Source: Silurus meridionalis (lineage: Eukaryota; Chordata; Actinopteri; Siluriformes; Siluridae). Taken from it: 64,000 nt of DNA. The notes beneath the pieces were generated by a model, which saw only the letters and a list, made by a program, of their open reading frames with translations, was not told the origin of the DNA and searched no databases. Shown here piece by piece: positions 46,746 to 59,250 of this stretch. Where the stretch lies: assembly GCF_014805685.1 (NCBI RefSeq), contig NC_060887.1, positions 9,025,463 through 9,089,462 of the forward strand, read 5' to 3'. Both the position numbers and the translations under genes were made by a program. The stretch's first letter is position 1. The number at the start of each line of letters is the position of its first letter.

Positions 46746-47074
46746 TCCAGTTGGCAGCCTGCCGATGGTCAACAGCTGATTCACAGATTCTACAGCTAGT
46801 TTAATCTTATAGCTTGATATAATACTACATATCAAATATAACTATTCCCCTACTATTAAAAAAGGGATTTCAGATTGTTTCTTTTCCAAAAAAGAAAAAA
46901 AGGTTCATCCTCTGCAGCAGCTTTTAGTGTGAGCACACTGAAATTTGTCAAAACCAGTCCCATAGGGGCAACACAAATGCCAAACAACTAGCAAGGAGTT
47001 GATGACTTAGGAAACAAAAACTGCAAGGAGACATTTACAATGAGATTGCATTGTCAAATTGGGATTAATTTAAC

Positions 47075-47975
47075 TGCCCACTTTATTAGGAACATTTGCA
47101 AATCTCTAAAAGAAGACATTTGGCAGCAGTGCAGTGCACAAGATCCGGCAGATGCAGGTCAAGGACCTGTTTGAAAAGCTTGATCACTGTGGCATGGTTG
47201 TTGGTGCCAATGCTGCTGGTTGGAGTATTTCAGAAACTGCTTGTAGGATTTTCACACACAGCAACCTCTTTATGAAGAAAGATGTAAAACGTCCAAAAGA
47301 TTTAGGAAAACAACAGTTTTGTAAATGGAAACACCTTTTTTGCTAAAAGAGGTTGGAGGAGACAAAGGAGCTCAGATATTCAAACATGGTGAGCATGCAC
47401 AATAAATCAAACCTTAAGATAGATAGGAAACTGCAGATCACACTGGGTTCCACTCTGGTCAGTCAAAAGTAGGTATCTAAAGCTATGGTGGGCACGGATT
47501 TACAGAACAGTAATTGGACAGTCAAACACTTTCACCAGACTTGAATGATTCAGATGCTTCTTCTAGAAGTAGACCTTCGTGTAGTCTTCTCCACAATAGA
47601 AAATTATAATGTACTACAGAGCAGTCTGGTCATTTTACTCTTAATTCCATAATCAAAAAGGGATTCAACCTGCAGACCCTCTGCACCTGCGATGTTTTTT
47701 ATTTTCTCACTTTTCTAAAGAAAATCTGGAAATGTTCACGTGAGAAAATCCTAAAAGATCAGCAGGTTCTGAAATACTCAAACCAGCCATTTTACGCCTA
47801 AAAACTGCTTAAGGTCACAGAGATCAAGTTTTTTTTCCCCCCTTTCTAATCTATAGGAACAGTAACTGAAGCTGTTGGCTCGTATCTGCCTGCTTTTATA
47901 CACTGTTCTGATGGCACATGATTGCCTGATGTGATAAACGCATGGAGGTGCAAGTGTTCCTAATAAACTGGATAA
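47075..47975. mobile_element. DNA-transposon relic with ACTTTATTAGGAAC ends
   Basis: The left side has CCACTTTATTAGGAACATTT and the right has GTGTTCCTAATAAACTGG, which are inverted. The interior holds phrases typical of a common fish repeat (GGCATGGTTGTTGGTGCCAA, then GAGTATTTCAGAAACTGC). The class is not certain and no intact frame remains. Confidence 0.6.
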
Positions 47976-48363
47976 TAACTGAATAAAATAGAGGACCGTC
48001 ATGTAAAACTATAAAACCCCAACCTAGTTAGACATACGTCACATCCCAGTTCTGTAACTATACCTCTTCCTTACCGTGTCTATCGTTTGTCAATCTTTTA
48101 TCACACAAGTTCCCAATCCCAGCCCTTTTTTTTTTTTTACAGTAAAAAAAAATTAAAAAAAAACCACATCCCATGCAGTGCTCTGCAAACGAATTTTGAA
48201 CAAATCCACAGCTATTTAACACAGAATAACCCATTGATTTATCATCATTAATATTTTCAACAGGCAAAATGTTTTTATATGGCAAGACCTTTCCGTACTC
48301 TACTGCCCACCTTCATAAAAAACCTCTGTAGAAACAAACAGCATTTTAGAACAATTTACATCT

Positions 48364-51300
48364 CTAATGTCTTCGCTTCCGTCTGTGGTCTCCTGGTCTT
48401 CCTCGACATGGCCTCTGGACGTTCATCTCAGTAGCTGATTCAGGCTGGGAAGTACCATCTAAAATATCCGGGGGTAGCGGAACAGACGTAGCAGCCGTTG
48501 ATATTTGTTCACTTGCATTTTGGGGGATTTGTTGTTCGAGCTCTTGGGATAAAATTTGCTGTGGGAGATCATTTGGTTGCTGCTGATGCTGCAAATGCTC
48601 TTGAGACGATCGCTGCGGAAGCTGGTGATGGGGAATTTGGTGCTGCGGAGGCTGCATTTGCTGCTGCTGCTGCATTTCCAGAAGACCCAGAAGTCTTTGC
48701 AAGAGCAAATTATTTTGCTGCAAGCTGATTGTCAGAGCCTCCTGTGAGGCCACGAGTGTTCGCATGTCGCGTCTGAAACCTTCTCCGAACTCCCTCAAGT
48801 TCTGCTCGAGGCGATCTCCAAGCTGCACAGCTGCTTCCCCGAGTCCCCGGAGTTCATCCTCCAGCCAGGAAGTGCGTGAAGGAGGAGGATCAATGGGGCC
48901 GTGATGAGCTCCAAGTGATGGTTCTGGGCTTGGCTGAGGAGTACCGTTCAGGAAGGGGGCGCTATAGAGCGGCGAAGGAGGAAGCCAGCGTTCAGACGTC
49001 GCGGCCGGAACTATTCCTAACCCGAGGCCTAATCCCAGTTTGTCGTCCATGCTGTTATCAACACCATCGCAATTGGTTCCTTCATCACCGTCCTGCTCAT
49101 GAGACTCGTCCTCTTTTTCAAAGCCATCTCTCTCAGAACCGTCTCCTCCTGTAACTGAAACAGAAGCAATCTCAGTTATATGTTTCTCCCGAAATGTGTA
49201 ACTTTCCATGTGACATGCCAATGCACTTGAACAGAAACAATTGTTGTGAACGACTTATTCCAAATGTTCTATCATTTGTTTCTACATAATGAGGCGTGGC
49301 ATTGGTAGCATTTCTGCAGCACTAGTCCCTGCTACTGAAGATGAATGAATTCACTTAGAAATATTGAATCAAGATGTCCTGTTGTTCTTTGCAAGAGAAT
49401 TTGTTTGTCTATTGATTTTTTAGAACAAACAACATTGATGGGTCAAAATACAGTGAAACATTTCCAAAGGTACACCAATGTTCATGTTATTACACTAGCG
49501 GGGGAAAAAACATACAAACTACTATGCTGGAAAAGAAAAAGCAACAAAGTGAACAATTCAATTCTAATTTTTCATGCAAGGGGTTAACCTTCCTCACCTG
49601 GATCAGTGTCAGACAAACAGGTGAAACTGGCCTTTCCCCTTGTACTCAATTTTTGTCGGGATTGGTGAAACCTGGGGCTCAACTGGCTAGGCCCTCCCAG
49701 AACTGCACTCCCTCTACTGGAAGGAAGCCATGAGCGGAACCTCGCGTCTGCCAGCTTTCCACCGTTGCGCCTCTTCAGGTCGTCCCAACGTTTCTTTACT
49801 TCCCGAAGGGTGCGTGGGACTCGGGAAACAGCGTTCACACGCTCCAAGATTCCGGCCCATATTCGCTCTCTCTCACGCCGCCTGAGTCTGCCGGCCGGGC
49901 CGAACAATTCCCCTTCGCACCGGGTTACTTCAGAGACCAGCACCTCCAGCTCAGCACCGCTAAACCTACTCTTCCTTTTCCCTGCACCCCCTGAAGCCAG
50001 TGCTGCTGAAACACCTCTGTCTGATGGTGAAAGGCAAACTTATTAAACATGTTGCTATAGACTGCCATTATTTCTACAAAACAGGCAGTGAGCTGAGAGT
50101 AAACAGTTACCATGACAGTTAGGAAAATAGAGTCCCTACATACATAGAAATTCACCATCAGAGCTGGACTTTTACTGTCATTTTACAAAAAAAATATAAT
50201 CAGATCAGCAAATGGTGATGTGCAGGTTAGTAGTTAGTAAGTGCACATATCTAAAAGAAAAAAAAAAGGATACTGGGGAACTGGTCTGTGTTGCGTTCAT
50301 TCGTTTTTATGTTTCGAAAATAAAAAACAAAATGATGAAAAAAATGACAATTTGAAAACATTTTTTTCTCATTTCGTTTTTTGCCATCCAATTTTTTGAG
50401 TTATTTGGGTGAGTAAAATTGATCGGCTGCCAGCAAATAATCCATTAGTAGATTCATCCAACATTCTGGCTTCGCTCCGAGAAGTTCATATGGATCGCTA
50501 CCTGCTTTTCGAAAGCAATGAGAGTAGCAGAAAATGGGAGTCTAACACACGTCCTCGTCTTAACGATGTTATGCCATGCAGGACATCTTCACACGCTCAT
50601 TGCAGAACCACAACACTAACCCCGCCCCTCACCATTTTCTATTAGATTGTCTGCGATCTCTGAATATGTTGGATCATATCTCATATCAGACAAATCACCC
50701 TAAGGTCCATTTGGCTCCCAGGATAGGATGTTAGATTGGAAATATTCTGTACTAAAGAGCACTGATCATATTTGGTATTGTAAGATTGGGGTTCTACACT
50801 GTGTGATCAAGGGTTCATTTTAAAAGTAATTTTCTCTTTTTCTTGTGTGTTCAGAAACAAGAGAAAGCTGTTACCTCCTTGTTCTGCTTTACTATTAAAT
50901 AATAATAAAAAAAGAAACAACTGGCACATAATTCATACTTTGATTTTGAATTAAAAAAACAAACAGATGAACGCAACGTACGCAGACCGTAAAGGAAAAT
51001 AAATATATTGTGGGGGAAAAAAAGTGTAAATGTGATTAAAAAAAAAATAAAAAAAAATATATGGTTCAAAACTTTTTTTTGGCTGTTTTGCAAATACATA
51101 ATTTGTATTAATCCAGTACATAATAAAAAAATTGTAGGGGGAAAAAAATGCAAATTTGGTTAATAAATAATTAATAAATAGGACATAAAATGAAAAAATA
51201 ATTTAAAAAAGCACACCTTGAAAAACCACTGCAAACAAATGAACGACCTTGTAGTAGCCATATCTGACCACCAGTTTTTAAAGCTGCCAGTAGAATCTTT

Positions 51301-53465
51301 GTCCATCTGGGTAAACCTGGTAATATATTCAAAACTGTATACACCGTGTTAAAAGTGTGTAAATACCTGATCTTTTATGGTTTCTGAGACACATGCATGT
51401 TCCTTTTGTTTTTATGCAACAAACTGGGGAAAAGTGCAAATACACACAAAAAGTGCACAGTGACTGCAAAGAAAGTTGATTGGACAAATGAGATCAAATG
51501 TGACATTTGAGTCTTTTGGCTCTGATAGAACAACATGCAAGAGAAAAGATGTAAGCAGACCAGCATCACACCCATATTTAAACATGGAGGTGAACGCTCC
51601 ATGAAATAGAATGGAATGAAAGGAACACTGAACCAACATGGCTACCATCCAATACTTCAACGCCATGCAATTCCGTCTGAACTCAAGCTAAGACGATGAC
51701 CCAAAGCATGCGTCTCCATTTCCAAGAAATCTCCATCTAGTGAAGAACATCTTTGGAGAAACAAACTGTGCGTAAAGCTGTTATTCACGCTAAGGGAGGT
51801 TTAGAAAGCTTAACATCTGTACATTTGTTTGGTCAAAGTTAATCTTCATAATGCTAAATAAACTATTTTTTAGCATAGAAACAAAAGGAAGATGCATGTG
51901 TCTCTCAAAAACATAGGTGCAATCCAATTTTTTCGACAGACTCTGTAGTTTTACAGCAAACCTGATTAAAATTACTGAAGACCCATATACTGAGCCACGA
52001 AGAAGCTGGGGTTTTACAATGGCTTCAGACTGTAATGTTTTGCAATCTTCGCGGTCGTATTTCAGCTCTGTGACAGTCACACTCTACAGACAATAAAGAC
52101 AAAAATTTTGGGAATTCACAAGGTCATGGCATCGACAGATCAGATCCGGGATGTGGAGGAGGAACGGCGCTGCGTTCTTTAGAGTTTAATTCGTTTTTTC
52201 ACAAACAATTCACCTACAGTAATAAAAAAACTGACTATTACTGACTATTGATTATTGACAGAATATTCACAAGAGTTTTTTTTAACAAGCACTTATTGCT
52301 ATGATGGTCAGAAGTCCAACACTCCGGCTGTATATTTCCTTACCCGAGCTTTGTTCTGGAAATATTTTATTATATGTATTAGTTTTCCAAAATATTGCGC
52401 TGAGTATGCAATAACGAGAGACATACACACCAAAACTGGCAGCTGCCCCAGGTCCTTCGCTCTCACCAAATACCCCTGACCCTGAAATACTACAACAGGG
52501 ACACTCATGGTAATTACTAGCCTGCCGTTATGAGTTCTCTTGGTAAGCGACGTTACAACTTTTACGATGAGACAAATTCCGCAATAAAAATAAAACTGCT
52601 GAGCAACATCTCTAGCTTCCTACTTACAGAACAAAAACGTCTTAAAATTCTCTCTCTCATTCTCACCTCGAAGTTTTATACCGAACATCGTCCTTCTCTG
52701 CATCCAGAGCATGAGCATTATATATACACACTGAACAAAATTATAAACGCAACACTTTTGTTTTTGCCCCCATTTTTCATGAGCTGATCTCAAAGATCTA
52801 AGACTTTTTCTATGTACACAAAAGGCCAATTTCTCTTAAATATTGTTTACAAATCTGTCTAAATCTGTGTTAGTGAGCACTTTTTCTTTGCTGAAAGAAT
52901 CCATTAAGATGCAGATTAAGATGCTGATTAGACAGCATGATTATTGCACAGGTGTGCTTTAGGCTGGCCACAATAAAAGACCACTTTAAAATGTGCAGTT
53001 TTATCACACCGCACAATGGAGTGTGCGATTGGCATCCTGTTGCCTGGGTTCATTTCTATACCATAAGCCGTCTCATCCGAGGCAGTACATCCAACCGTAG
53101 TCCACGTGTAAGCACACCAGCCCAGGACCTCCACATCCAGCATCTTCACCTCCAAGATTGTCTGAGACAAGCTGCTGCAACAACCTGTTTGCATAACCAA
53201 ATAATTAAAATTTCAATGCTCAAACCGCCAGAAAGCGTCTCAGAGAAGCACATCTGCATGCTCGTCGTCCTCGTTGGGGTCTCGACCTGACTGCAGTTTG
53301 TCGTCATAACCGACGTGAGTGGGCAAATGCTCACATTCGATGCCGTCTGGTATTTGAGAGAAATCGGCCTTTTGTGTACATAAAAAAAGTCTTAGATCTT
53401 TAAGTTCAGCTCATGAAAAATGGGGGCAAACAAAAGTGTTGCGTTTATAATTTTGTTTAGTGTAT

Positions 53466-53552
<87 letters not shown>

Positions 53553-55737
53553 AGTGGGACCTCGGTTTGCGAATGTAATTCATTCCAGATCAGTATAATC
53601 AAACTAAATCATATGTATAACGAAGCAGATTTCCCCATAAGAAATAATTGTCAAAATCAGATTTTCAGGACCCAGAAAATATTCATATAAAATTAAAAAT
53701 ACATTACAATATACAGTAACGTCTGAAACTCAAAAGAAAGAGAAAAACGACCCTCTTATTGTACCCTGCGAATCACATATTTTTGCGTTCACCACAGTTC
53801 AGAATGCTCTCTTACAGTTGTGTAAAAAAGTACACTCTCTTCGAATTCAATGGCTTTACATACAAGGACACAATAAAACAGATCAGAGAATTATTTAAAT
53901 ACAATCTCAGATAAACACCACAACATATTACACTGTGAAAAACTAAGTACAGCTACACTGCTTCCATAGGCGTTAACAGGCTAAATAGCAGTCGTGCTGC
54001 TAATCAGATGCCCCCTAATTAATTGATCAGCGTTAACACAGTGCCAAGAAGGAACGACAACAGCAATGATCTTACAGAAACGACTCTTAAAGGCCATCAA
54101 TCCAGGAAAGGTAAGAAGGCCATTTTCAATCTAAATGCCATCATTCAAAAGTGAGGACAAGTGGAAAACTTTCTAGATAGTTACCAATCATAACAAGGGT
54201 GGACTTTCCAGTTAATTTACCCCAAGATCAGACAGTGCAATGTGCCGCGTAACTGCAAAAACATTGCTCATGACCAAACAAGACTTCTGTTCTGAAAAAG
54301 AACAGACTTAAGGTGTTGCATGGGCCCAATATCAGCAGTCCTGGTATTCAAGTCCAACAGAATTTGACAATATTGCAGAACTATTTCAGTTATTATTTGT
54401 ACCATGTTTTAACATTATGATGATGATTACTAGTCACAGAGTGAATTAACCAGGATAAAAGCCAAATTCCAGAACAAAATGTGTGATGGTGTATTGTCTG
54501 TACACTGAATGCACAGTAATATAATAAAATTTAAAAACGTTTGGAGCTGTTCTAGGCTGGGTAAAATAATGTACAACACGAACTGTCCATTCTTCAAAGT
54601 GAGCTTCATATAAGAGGTATATTTTTCTTATTTACAGCATGCACGCCAGATTTTCAGCTCACTGGAGGAGGCAAGGTTATATCAATGAATAGGAATAGTA
54701 AGTAACAAGTAAGTCACTTAACGAGCTCCTGCTCCAATGGGAACATGTTAGTTCTCACTCTCCAGTGTTCTGTATTGTTTAAAGACTACAATCACACTCT
54801 TGATATCACCCAAATAAGGATGGGTTCCCCTTTTGAGTCTGGTTACTTTCAAGGTTTCTTTCTCATAACATCTAAGGGAGTTTTTCCTTGCCACAGTCAC
54901 CATGGCTGCTCATCAGAGACAAATACACCCGTTCACCTTAACTGTTAAATTCTGTAAAGCTGCTTTGAGACAATGTCTGTTGTGAAAAGATAGAAATAAA
55001 CTTGACTTGACTAGAAGCAGAAGGCCATCAAGGACCATCTCGGGCGAAAACCATTTGGTACCATGATTACAATCCAAACAATAATATCGGCCTAATTGTT
55101 GACCTGTAACAACACCCAGCAAAAGTCTCTGCGACCGTGGTCACCACTATACTATTTTTCCCCGAGTCCAGGAACTGTCCAGGGTACTTGCAGATGAACC
55201 CAAAGTACATAATGTAATCATTTAGTCTCTGCTACACTGTTATAAACGATCTATAGAAGATCTGCAATGTCCTCCTTTTTTCTATTGGACCCAAAGTCAC
55301 TACCAAAAAATGATTTTACAGCGTGCGAACTGTCACTGACACCGAAATCGGACCAGTACCAACTACTGAAACTAGGTTTAAACAAAATCAACTTTGTTTT
55401 AGTGTCTGCAGAAGCCTTTCTTGCAGTCACGTGTCTGATGGAGAAAGCTTACTGGCAGCTTCAAAGCACTCGAATGATTGACTAGGTGCAGCTTACTTTG
55501 TTGAATGGGTATCATTTCATCAGAAGCCACTCCAGGAGCAACAATGTTGGGATGCACGACCACGACGTTGAAAGGCAGACCGGCGTGATCGCAGCTGCCC
55601 TCGGAGTCGTCGTCTTCGCGTGGGAAGCCGTCCTCCGAGACACGACCCCCGAAGGCCCCTTCAGGCGACTCCACTTTAATGTGCATGGGAGGCGAGCGCT
55701 CGTACAGCAACCCGCCCTCCTCATAATATTCACTCAT
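48364..55737 (-). CDS. Myb/SANT-like DNA-binding domain protein, about 484 aa, three coding exons
   Basis: Likely nuclear regulator. Coding exons: 55737-55497 (donor GTAAGC), 50020-49598 (acceptor ACCATCAG, donor GTGAGG) and 49154-48364 (acceptor TGTTTCAG, TAG stop). Both introns are phase 1 and all frames join cleanly. Residues 98-172 form a three-helix Myb/SANT-like domain (FSGAELEVLVSEV, RERERIWAGILERVNAV, TLREVKKRWDDLKRR) with the key Trp residues. Exon 1 has a SUMO-type IKVE followed by SP. Residues about 318-385 are predicted helical or coiled (WLEDELRGLGEAAVQLGDRL...LLLQRLLGLLE), then a Gln-rich stretch, and a basic C terminus (RGRPGDHRRKRRH) that could be a nuclear signal. The overall layout resembles MYPOP/NAIF1-type proteins, but I cannot name the orthologue. 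Confidence 0.85.
51375..51935 (+). mobile_element. Tc1-like family C relic
   Basis: The left end TTTCTGAGACACATGCATGT, with CCTTTTGTTTTTATGCAACA, and the right end AGCATAGAAACAAAAGGAAG, with ATGCATGTGTCTCTCAAAAA, form inverted repeats. The interior shares CTTCAACGCCATGCAATTCC with 41820. Confidence 0.65.
52729..53462. mobile_element. Non-autonomous DNA transposon, 734 bp, about 115-bp inverted repeats
   Basis: The left CACTGAACAAAATTATAAAC matches the inverse of the right end (GTTTATAATTTTGTTTAGTG). Similarity continues inward through CCCCCATTTTTCATGAGCTG and TGTACACAAAAGGCC. The flanks are TATA-rich on both sides, so the target duplication may be TATA. It is too short for a transposase. The superfamily is not assigned. 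Confidence 0.8.
53470..53545. repeat. (AC)n microsatellite
   Basis: About 37 AC units lying eight bases from the right end of the DNA transposon. Confidence 0.95.
53546..54789. other. Intron DNA, nothing recognised
   Basis: AT-rich part of intron 1 of the Myb/SANT-like gene. Confidence 0.35.
54790..55012 (+). repeat. Dispersed retroposon 3'-end repeat, copy 5
   Basis: Plus-strand copy with AGGATGGGTTCCCCTTTTGA, GGAGTTTTTCCTTGCCACAG, AAAGCTGCTTTGAGACAATG and an ACTTGACT tail. The body matches copies ending in GAATT tails, yet the tail here is ACTTG. Confidence 0.7.
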
Positions 55738-56570
55738 GGGTCACAGGCAGTGGAGCGCCATTCACACACTTAGTCATGACTGGGATTCACCCAGCGTGCA
55801 CAGGGCATGGCACGCCCCAATGCTCCTACCTTGGGTGACAACGCTATGGAAGTGAAGCTGAAGAGAAAACTGTTCCCTGATATACAGGACACAGGTTGTC
55901 TTTCAACATAAGTGGACCAATTGGAAATGCACAGACATACTAGAAAAATATATATTAGACTGAAAAATCAGTGCGATCCTCTCTCAGAACTCATACGAAT
56001 TGATATTAAAAAATTTTTTAACATGAAAAATGTTATATTTAAAAATAGGCATGTGATATAATGGACAGATCTGATGGAAACCGGATCTGGAAATAAGGAG
56101 TAAAATATTAGCTCATAAACCAAAATATACATAAATAAAATAAAATAAAAAATCAGAACCAACAAACAGCAAAAATCAGCCTGAGAAACACGGAATCAAA
56201 CGGAATCAAATCAATGCCAGTGTTGAATCTGTCGCATTACTGCTCATTTATTCTGCACCAACATCCGCAATGCATGGACATCCGGTATACAGGAGCTAAG
56301 CTCACTGCTAGCTAGCGACCGTAGCAGAGCTTGTACTTGCCAAATGAACACCGCTGACTGGCTACAACCCCTTACTGTCTGGATAAGCGAGGTCGTCTCT
56401 CACTTCCGTGCCGATAGTTCATAACTCACAGAATGTATTTGGTTTTAAATTCTACCTTAAAAACGCAAAGTCTATGTTGAAAATCGTTTGGGGCTCTACA
56501 TGTACACAGACGGAGAACTGTCGCCGGAATATGACGTCACGCCGGCCCTGACAGCTCGTCGGAAAAAATG
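55738..56570. promoter_or_regulatory. 5' flank of the Myb/SANT-like gene
   Basis: Upstream of the first coding ATG. The stretch 56470-56565 is richer in CG (CGTCACGCCGGCCCTGACAG) and could be the true promoter with a non-coding first exon between. This is inference only. Confidence 0.3.
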
Positions 56571-56700
56571 AGTTAATTAATTAGATCACACATTTGCTAA
56601 AAAAAACAAAAAAACGAAAAAAACAATTATATATATAAATAGTTAAATATTTCAGAACGGCATATCTAAAATTTCTTATTCTTCCCAAGGCAAAAAAAAT

Positions 56701-56702
<2 letters not shown>

Positions 56703-56786
<84 letters not shown>

Positions 56787-56787
56787 T
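56703..56787. repeat. (TA)n microsatellite followed by a short (CA)n run
   Basis: About 34 TA units then CACACACACACA. Confidence 0.95.
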
Positions 56788-56939
56788 ACAATTTAAAATA
56801 ATAAATGATGTATATTCGTTCAATAAATTTCTGCATTCAAAATTACATTTTGAAAATGTGCCTTTGTTATGTATGCACATGTTTATATGAAGATACAGAA
56901 CATATATTTAATAAATGTGATATGTCTCAGTCTTTTTTT

Positions 56940-58411
56940 GGAAAACATTGCAGGACTGGATGGTTGAGAGGCGTGAGGTGATGAGGAGGTGATGAGTAGG
57001 TATGGCCTTAAGGAGAGGAATGTGGAAGGGCAGATGGTGGTAGATTTTGCTAAAAGAATGGAAATGGCAGTGGTGAATACGTATTTTAAGAAGAAGGAGG
57101 ATCATGGGGTGACATATGAGTGGAAGAAGGTGCACACAGGTGGACTATGTTCTATGAAGGAGATGCAGCCTGAAGGAGATTGGAGACTTTGAGGTGTTGA
57201 CAGGGGACAGTGTAGCTAGACAGCATCGGATGGTGGGCTGTAGGATGGTTTTGGATGTGAAGAAGAGGAGGAGAGTGAGGACTGAAAGAAGAATAAGATG
57301 GTGGAAACTGAAGGAGGAAGACTGTAGTGTGAGATTCAGGGAAGAGGTCAGACAGGGGCTTGGTGGTGATAAAGAGGTGCTGGATGATTGGGAAACTACT
57401 GCAAGAGTGATAAGGGAGACAGCTAGAAAGGTACTTGGTGTGACATCTGGAAATAGAAAGAAAGACAAAGAGACGTGGTGGTGGAATAAGGAAGTGCAGG
57501 AGAGCAGAAGGAGAAAGAGGTTGGCAAAACAGAATTGGGATCGACAGAGTGATGAGAAAAGTAGGCAGGAGTACAAGGAGATGCGGCAGCAGGTAAAGAG
57601 GGATGTGGCGAAAGCCAAGAAAAAGAAGCCAGGCTGAGAGATAGGTAAGCAAAGTATGGTTTCATGCTGAGAAAGAGCACCACAGATGCATTATTTGCTT
57701 TTAGAATGTTGTTGGAGAAGTATAGAGAAGGTCAGAAGGAGTTGCATTGTGTATATGTGGATTTAGAGAAAGCGTACGACAGAGTGCCGAGTTGTGGTAT
57801 TGTATGAGGAAGTGGTGCGTTTACAGGGAGAAGAGGTGGAGAAGGTGAAGGAGTTCGGGTACCCGGGGTCAACAGTGCAAAGTAATGGAGAGTGTGTTAA
57901 AGAAGTGAAGAAAAGAGTGCAGGCAAGGTGGAGTGGGTGGAAAAGAGTAATAGCAGGAGTGATTTGTAATAGAAAAGTATGTGTAAGAGTGAAAGGGAAG
58001 GTTTATAGGACTGTGGTAAAACCTGTGATGTATGGTTTAGAGACAGTGGCAATGAGTAAAGGACAGGAGGTGGAGCTGGAGGTAGCAGAGCTGAAGATGT
58101 TGACTAAGATGGACAGGATTAGAGGAACAGCGCATGTAGGATGTTTTGGAGACAAGGTGAGGGAGGCGAGATTGAGATGGTTTGGACATGTGCAGAGGAG
58201 GGACATGGGATATATCTGTAGGAGAATGCTGAGGATGGAGCCACTAGGAAGGAGAAATAGAGGAAGACCAAGGAGGATTTTTATGGATGTGGTGAGGGAA
58301 GACATGCAGGTAGTCGGGGTGAAAGAGGCAGATGTGGAGGACAGGGGGGTATGAAGACGGATTGTGGCGACCCCTATTGGGAGAAGCCGGAAGAAGAAGA
58401 AGAAGAAGAAG
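56940..58411 (+). mobile_element. RTE-type LINE, internally deleted, with 3' end
   Basis: Plus-strand RTE relative of the 7.65-14.35 kb element. Endonuclease part at 57000-57190 (EGQMVVDFAKRMEMAVVNTYF, EWKKVHTGG), pre-RT segment at 57194-57637 (WWNKEVQESRRRKRLAKQNW), a deletion, an RT scrap at 57662-57792 (MLRKSTTDALFAFRMLLEKY, VYVDLEKAYDRVPS), another deletion, then the C-terminal region at 57794-58354 (RLRWFGHVQRRDMGYICRRM, GRRNRGRPRR). It ends with GGATTGTGGCGACCCCTATT, AGAAGCCGGAAGAAG and a (GAA)n tail at 58390-58411. Inactive, but it supplies the 3' end missing from the other copy. Confidence 0.8.
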
Positions 58412-59084
58412 GGAGATCATTAGATCATTTTTTTTAAATGATCTAAAATATTTCTCAGATGCCCTTAGTAAAATGAGATTTCCAAAGGTAAAACTGTTTA
58501 ATTTGTTTGTATTATATAATTTGTTGTAATTATATTTTCTTTATATTCTGTTATTGATATTTTCTTTTCGTTCCTGTTTCTTTTTTTTTCATATTTGATT
58601 ATGTTTCTTGGAATTTTTTTTTATTTATCTTGTCCAGAAATTAATATGGTTCTTTAGTGTTGAGCCTTTCATACCAGATTCTTTGTTGTATTCTAACAAA
58701 TGCTTTTTTGGTTGTACTCAGACTTTGTACTCAATAAAAAAAATAAAAGAAAAATGTTTTAGTACCAGACCCATGTGTTCTGGTTTATCTAATTATCAAT
58801 AAAATAATTTTGTTTTATAATGTATTATATAAATTATTTCCTTGAGATCCCACTTCTGTATGTAATTAAGATATATAAGTATAAATAATATAAAAAAAAT
58901 CTCTCTCTCTCATTAATAATATTTCTTTTTTATTAAATATTATAATGTCTAAAAATAAAATAGAATAAATCAAATTAACACAAAGTACAAAACCTGTGCT
59001 GTGACTGCAATAACATTATACCTGTCTGTGATGCAGCACTCGGTTATACTGCGTATCTGTATAATACCAATGGTTTCCTATAGC
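58412..59084. other. Intergenic DNA, nothing recognised
   Basis: Very AT-rich, no feature seen. Confidence 0.35.
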
Positions 59085-59250
59085 CTATATACACAAAAGT
59101 AAATACACCCCTCACATTTCAGCAACCATTTCAGTATTATTTTTTTCAAGGGACACTACTATAGAAATGAAACTTGGATATATTTTAGAGTAGTCAATGT
59201 GAAGCTTGTATAGCAGTACAGATTTACTGTCCTCTACTGTCTACTGCTCC
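59085..59250. mobile_element. Solo inverted repeat of Tc1-like family A
   Basis: CACAAAAGTAAATACACCCC, CTCACATTTCAGCAACCATT and GAAACTTGGATATATTTTAG match the end of the element at 30661. The rest of that transposon is absent. Confidence 0.65.

Larger units (their letters stand above)
50021..55496 (-). other. Intron 1 of the Myb/SANT-like gene, rich in transposons
   Basis: 5.48 kb. It contains a family C Tc1 relic, a long-TIR DNA transposon, a CA microsatellite and a retroposon tail (listed separately). The parts 50160-51370 and 51940-52700 are AT-rich with no recognised feature. Confidence 0.7.

Noticed and set aside
57194..57637. 147-codon plus-strand frame as a novel basic protein
   Set aside because: It matches the pre-RT segment of the RTE element on the other strand at 12130-12519.
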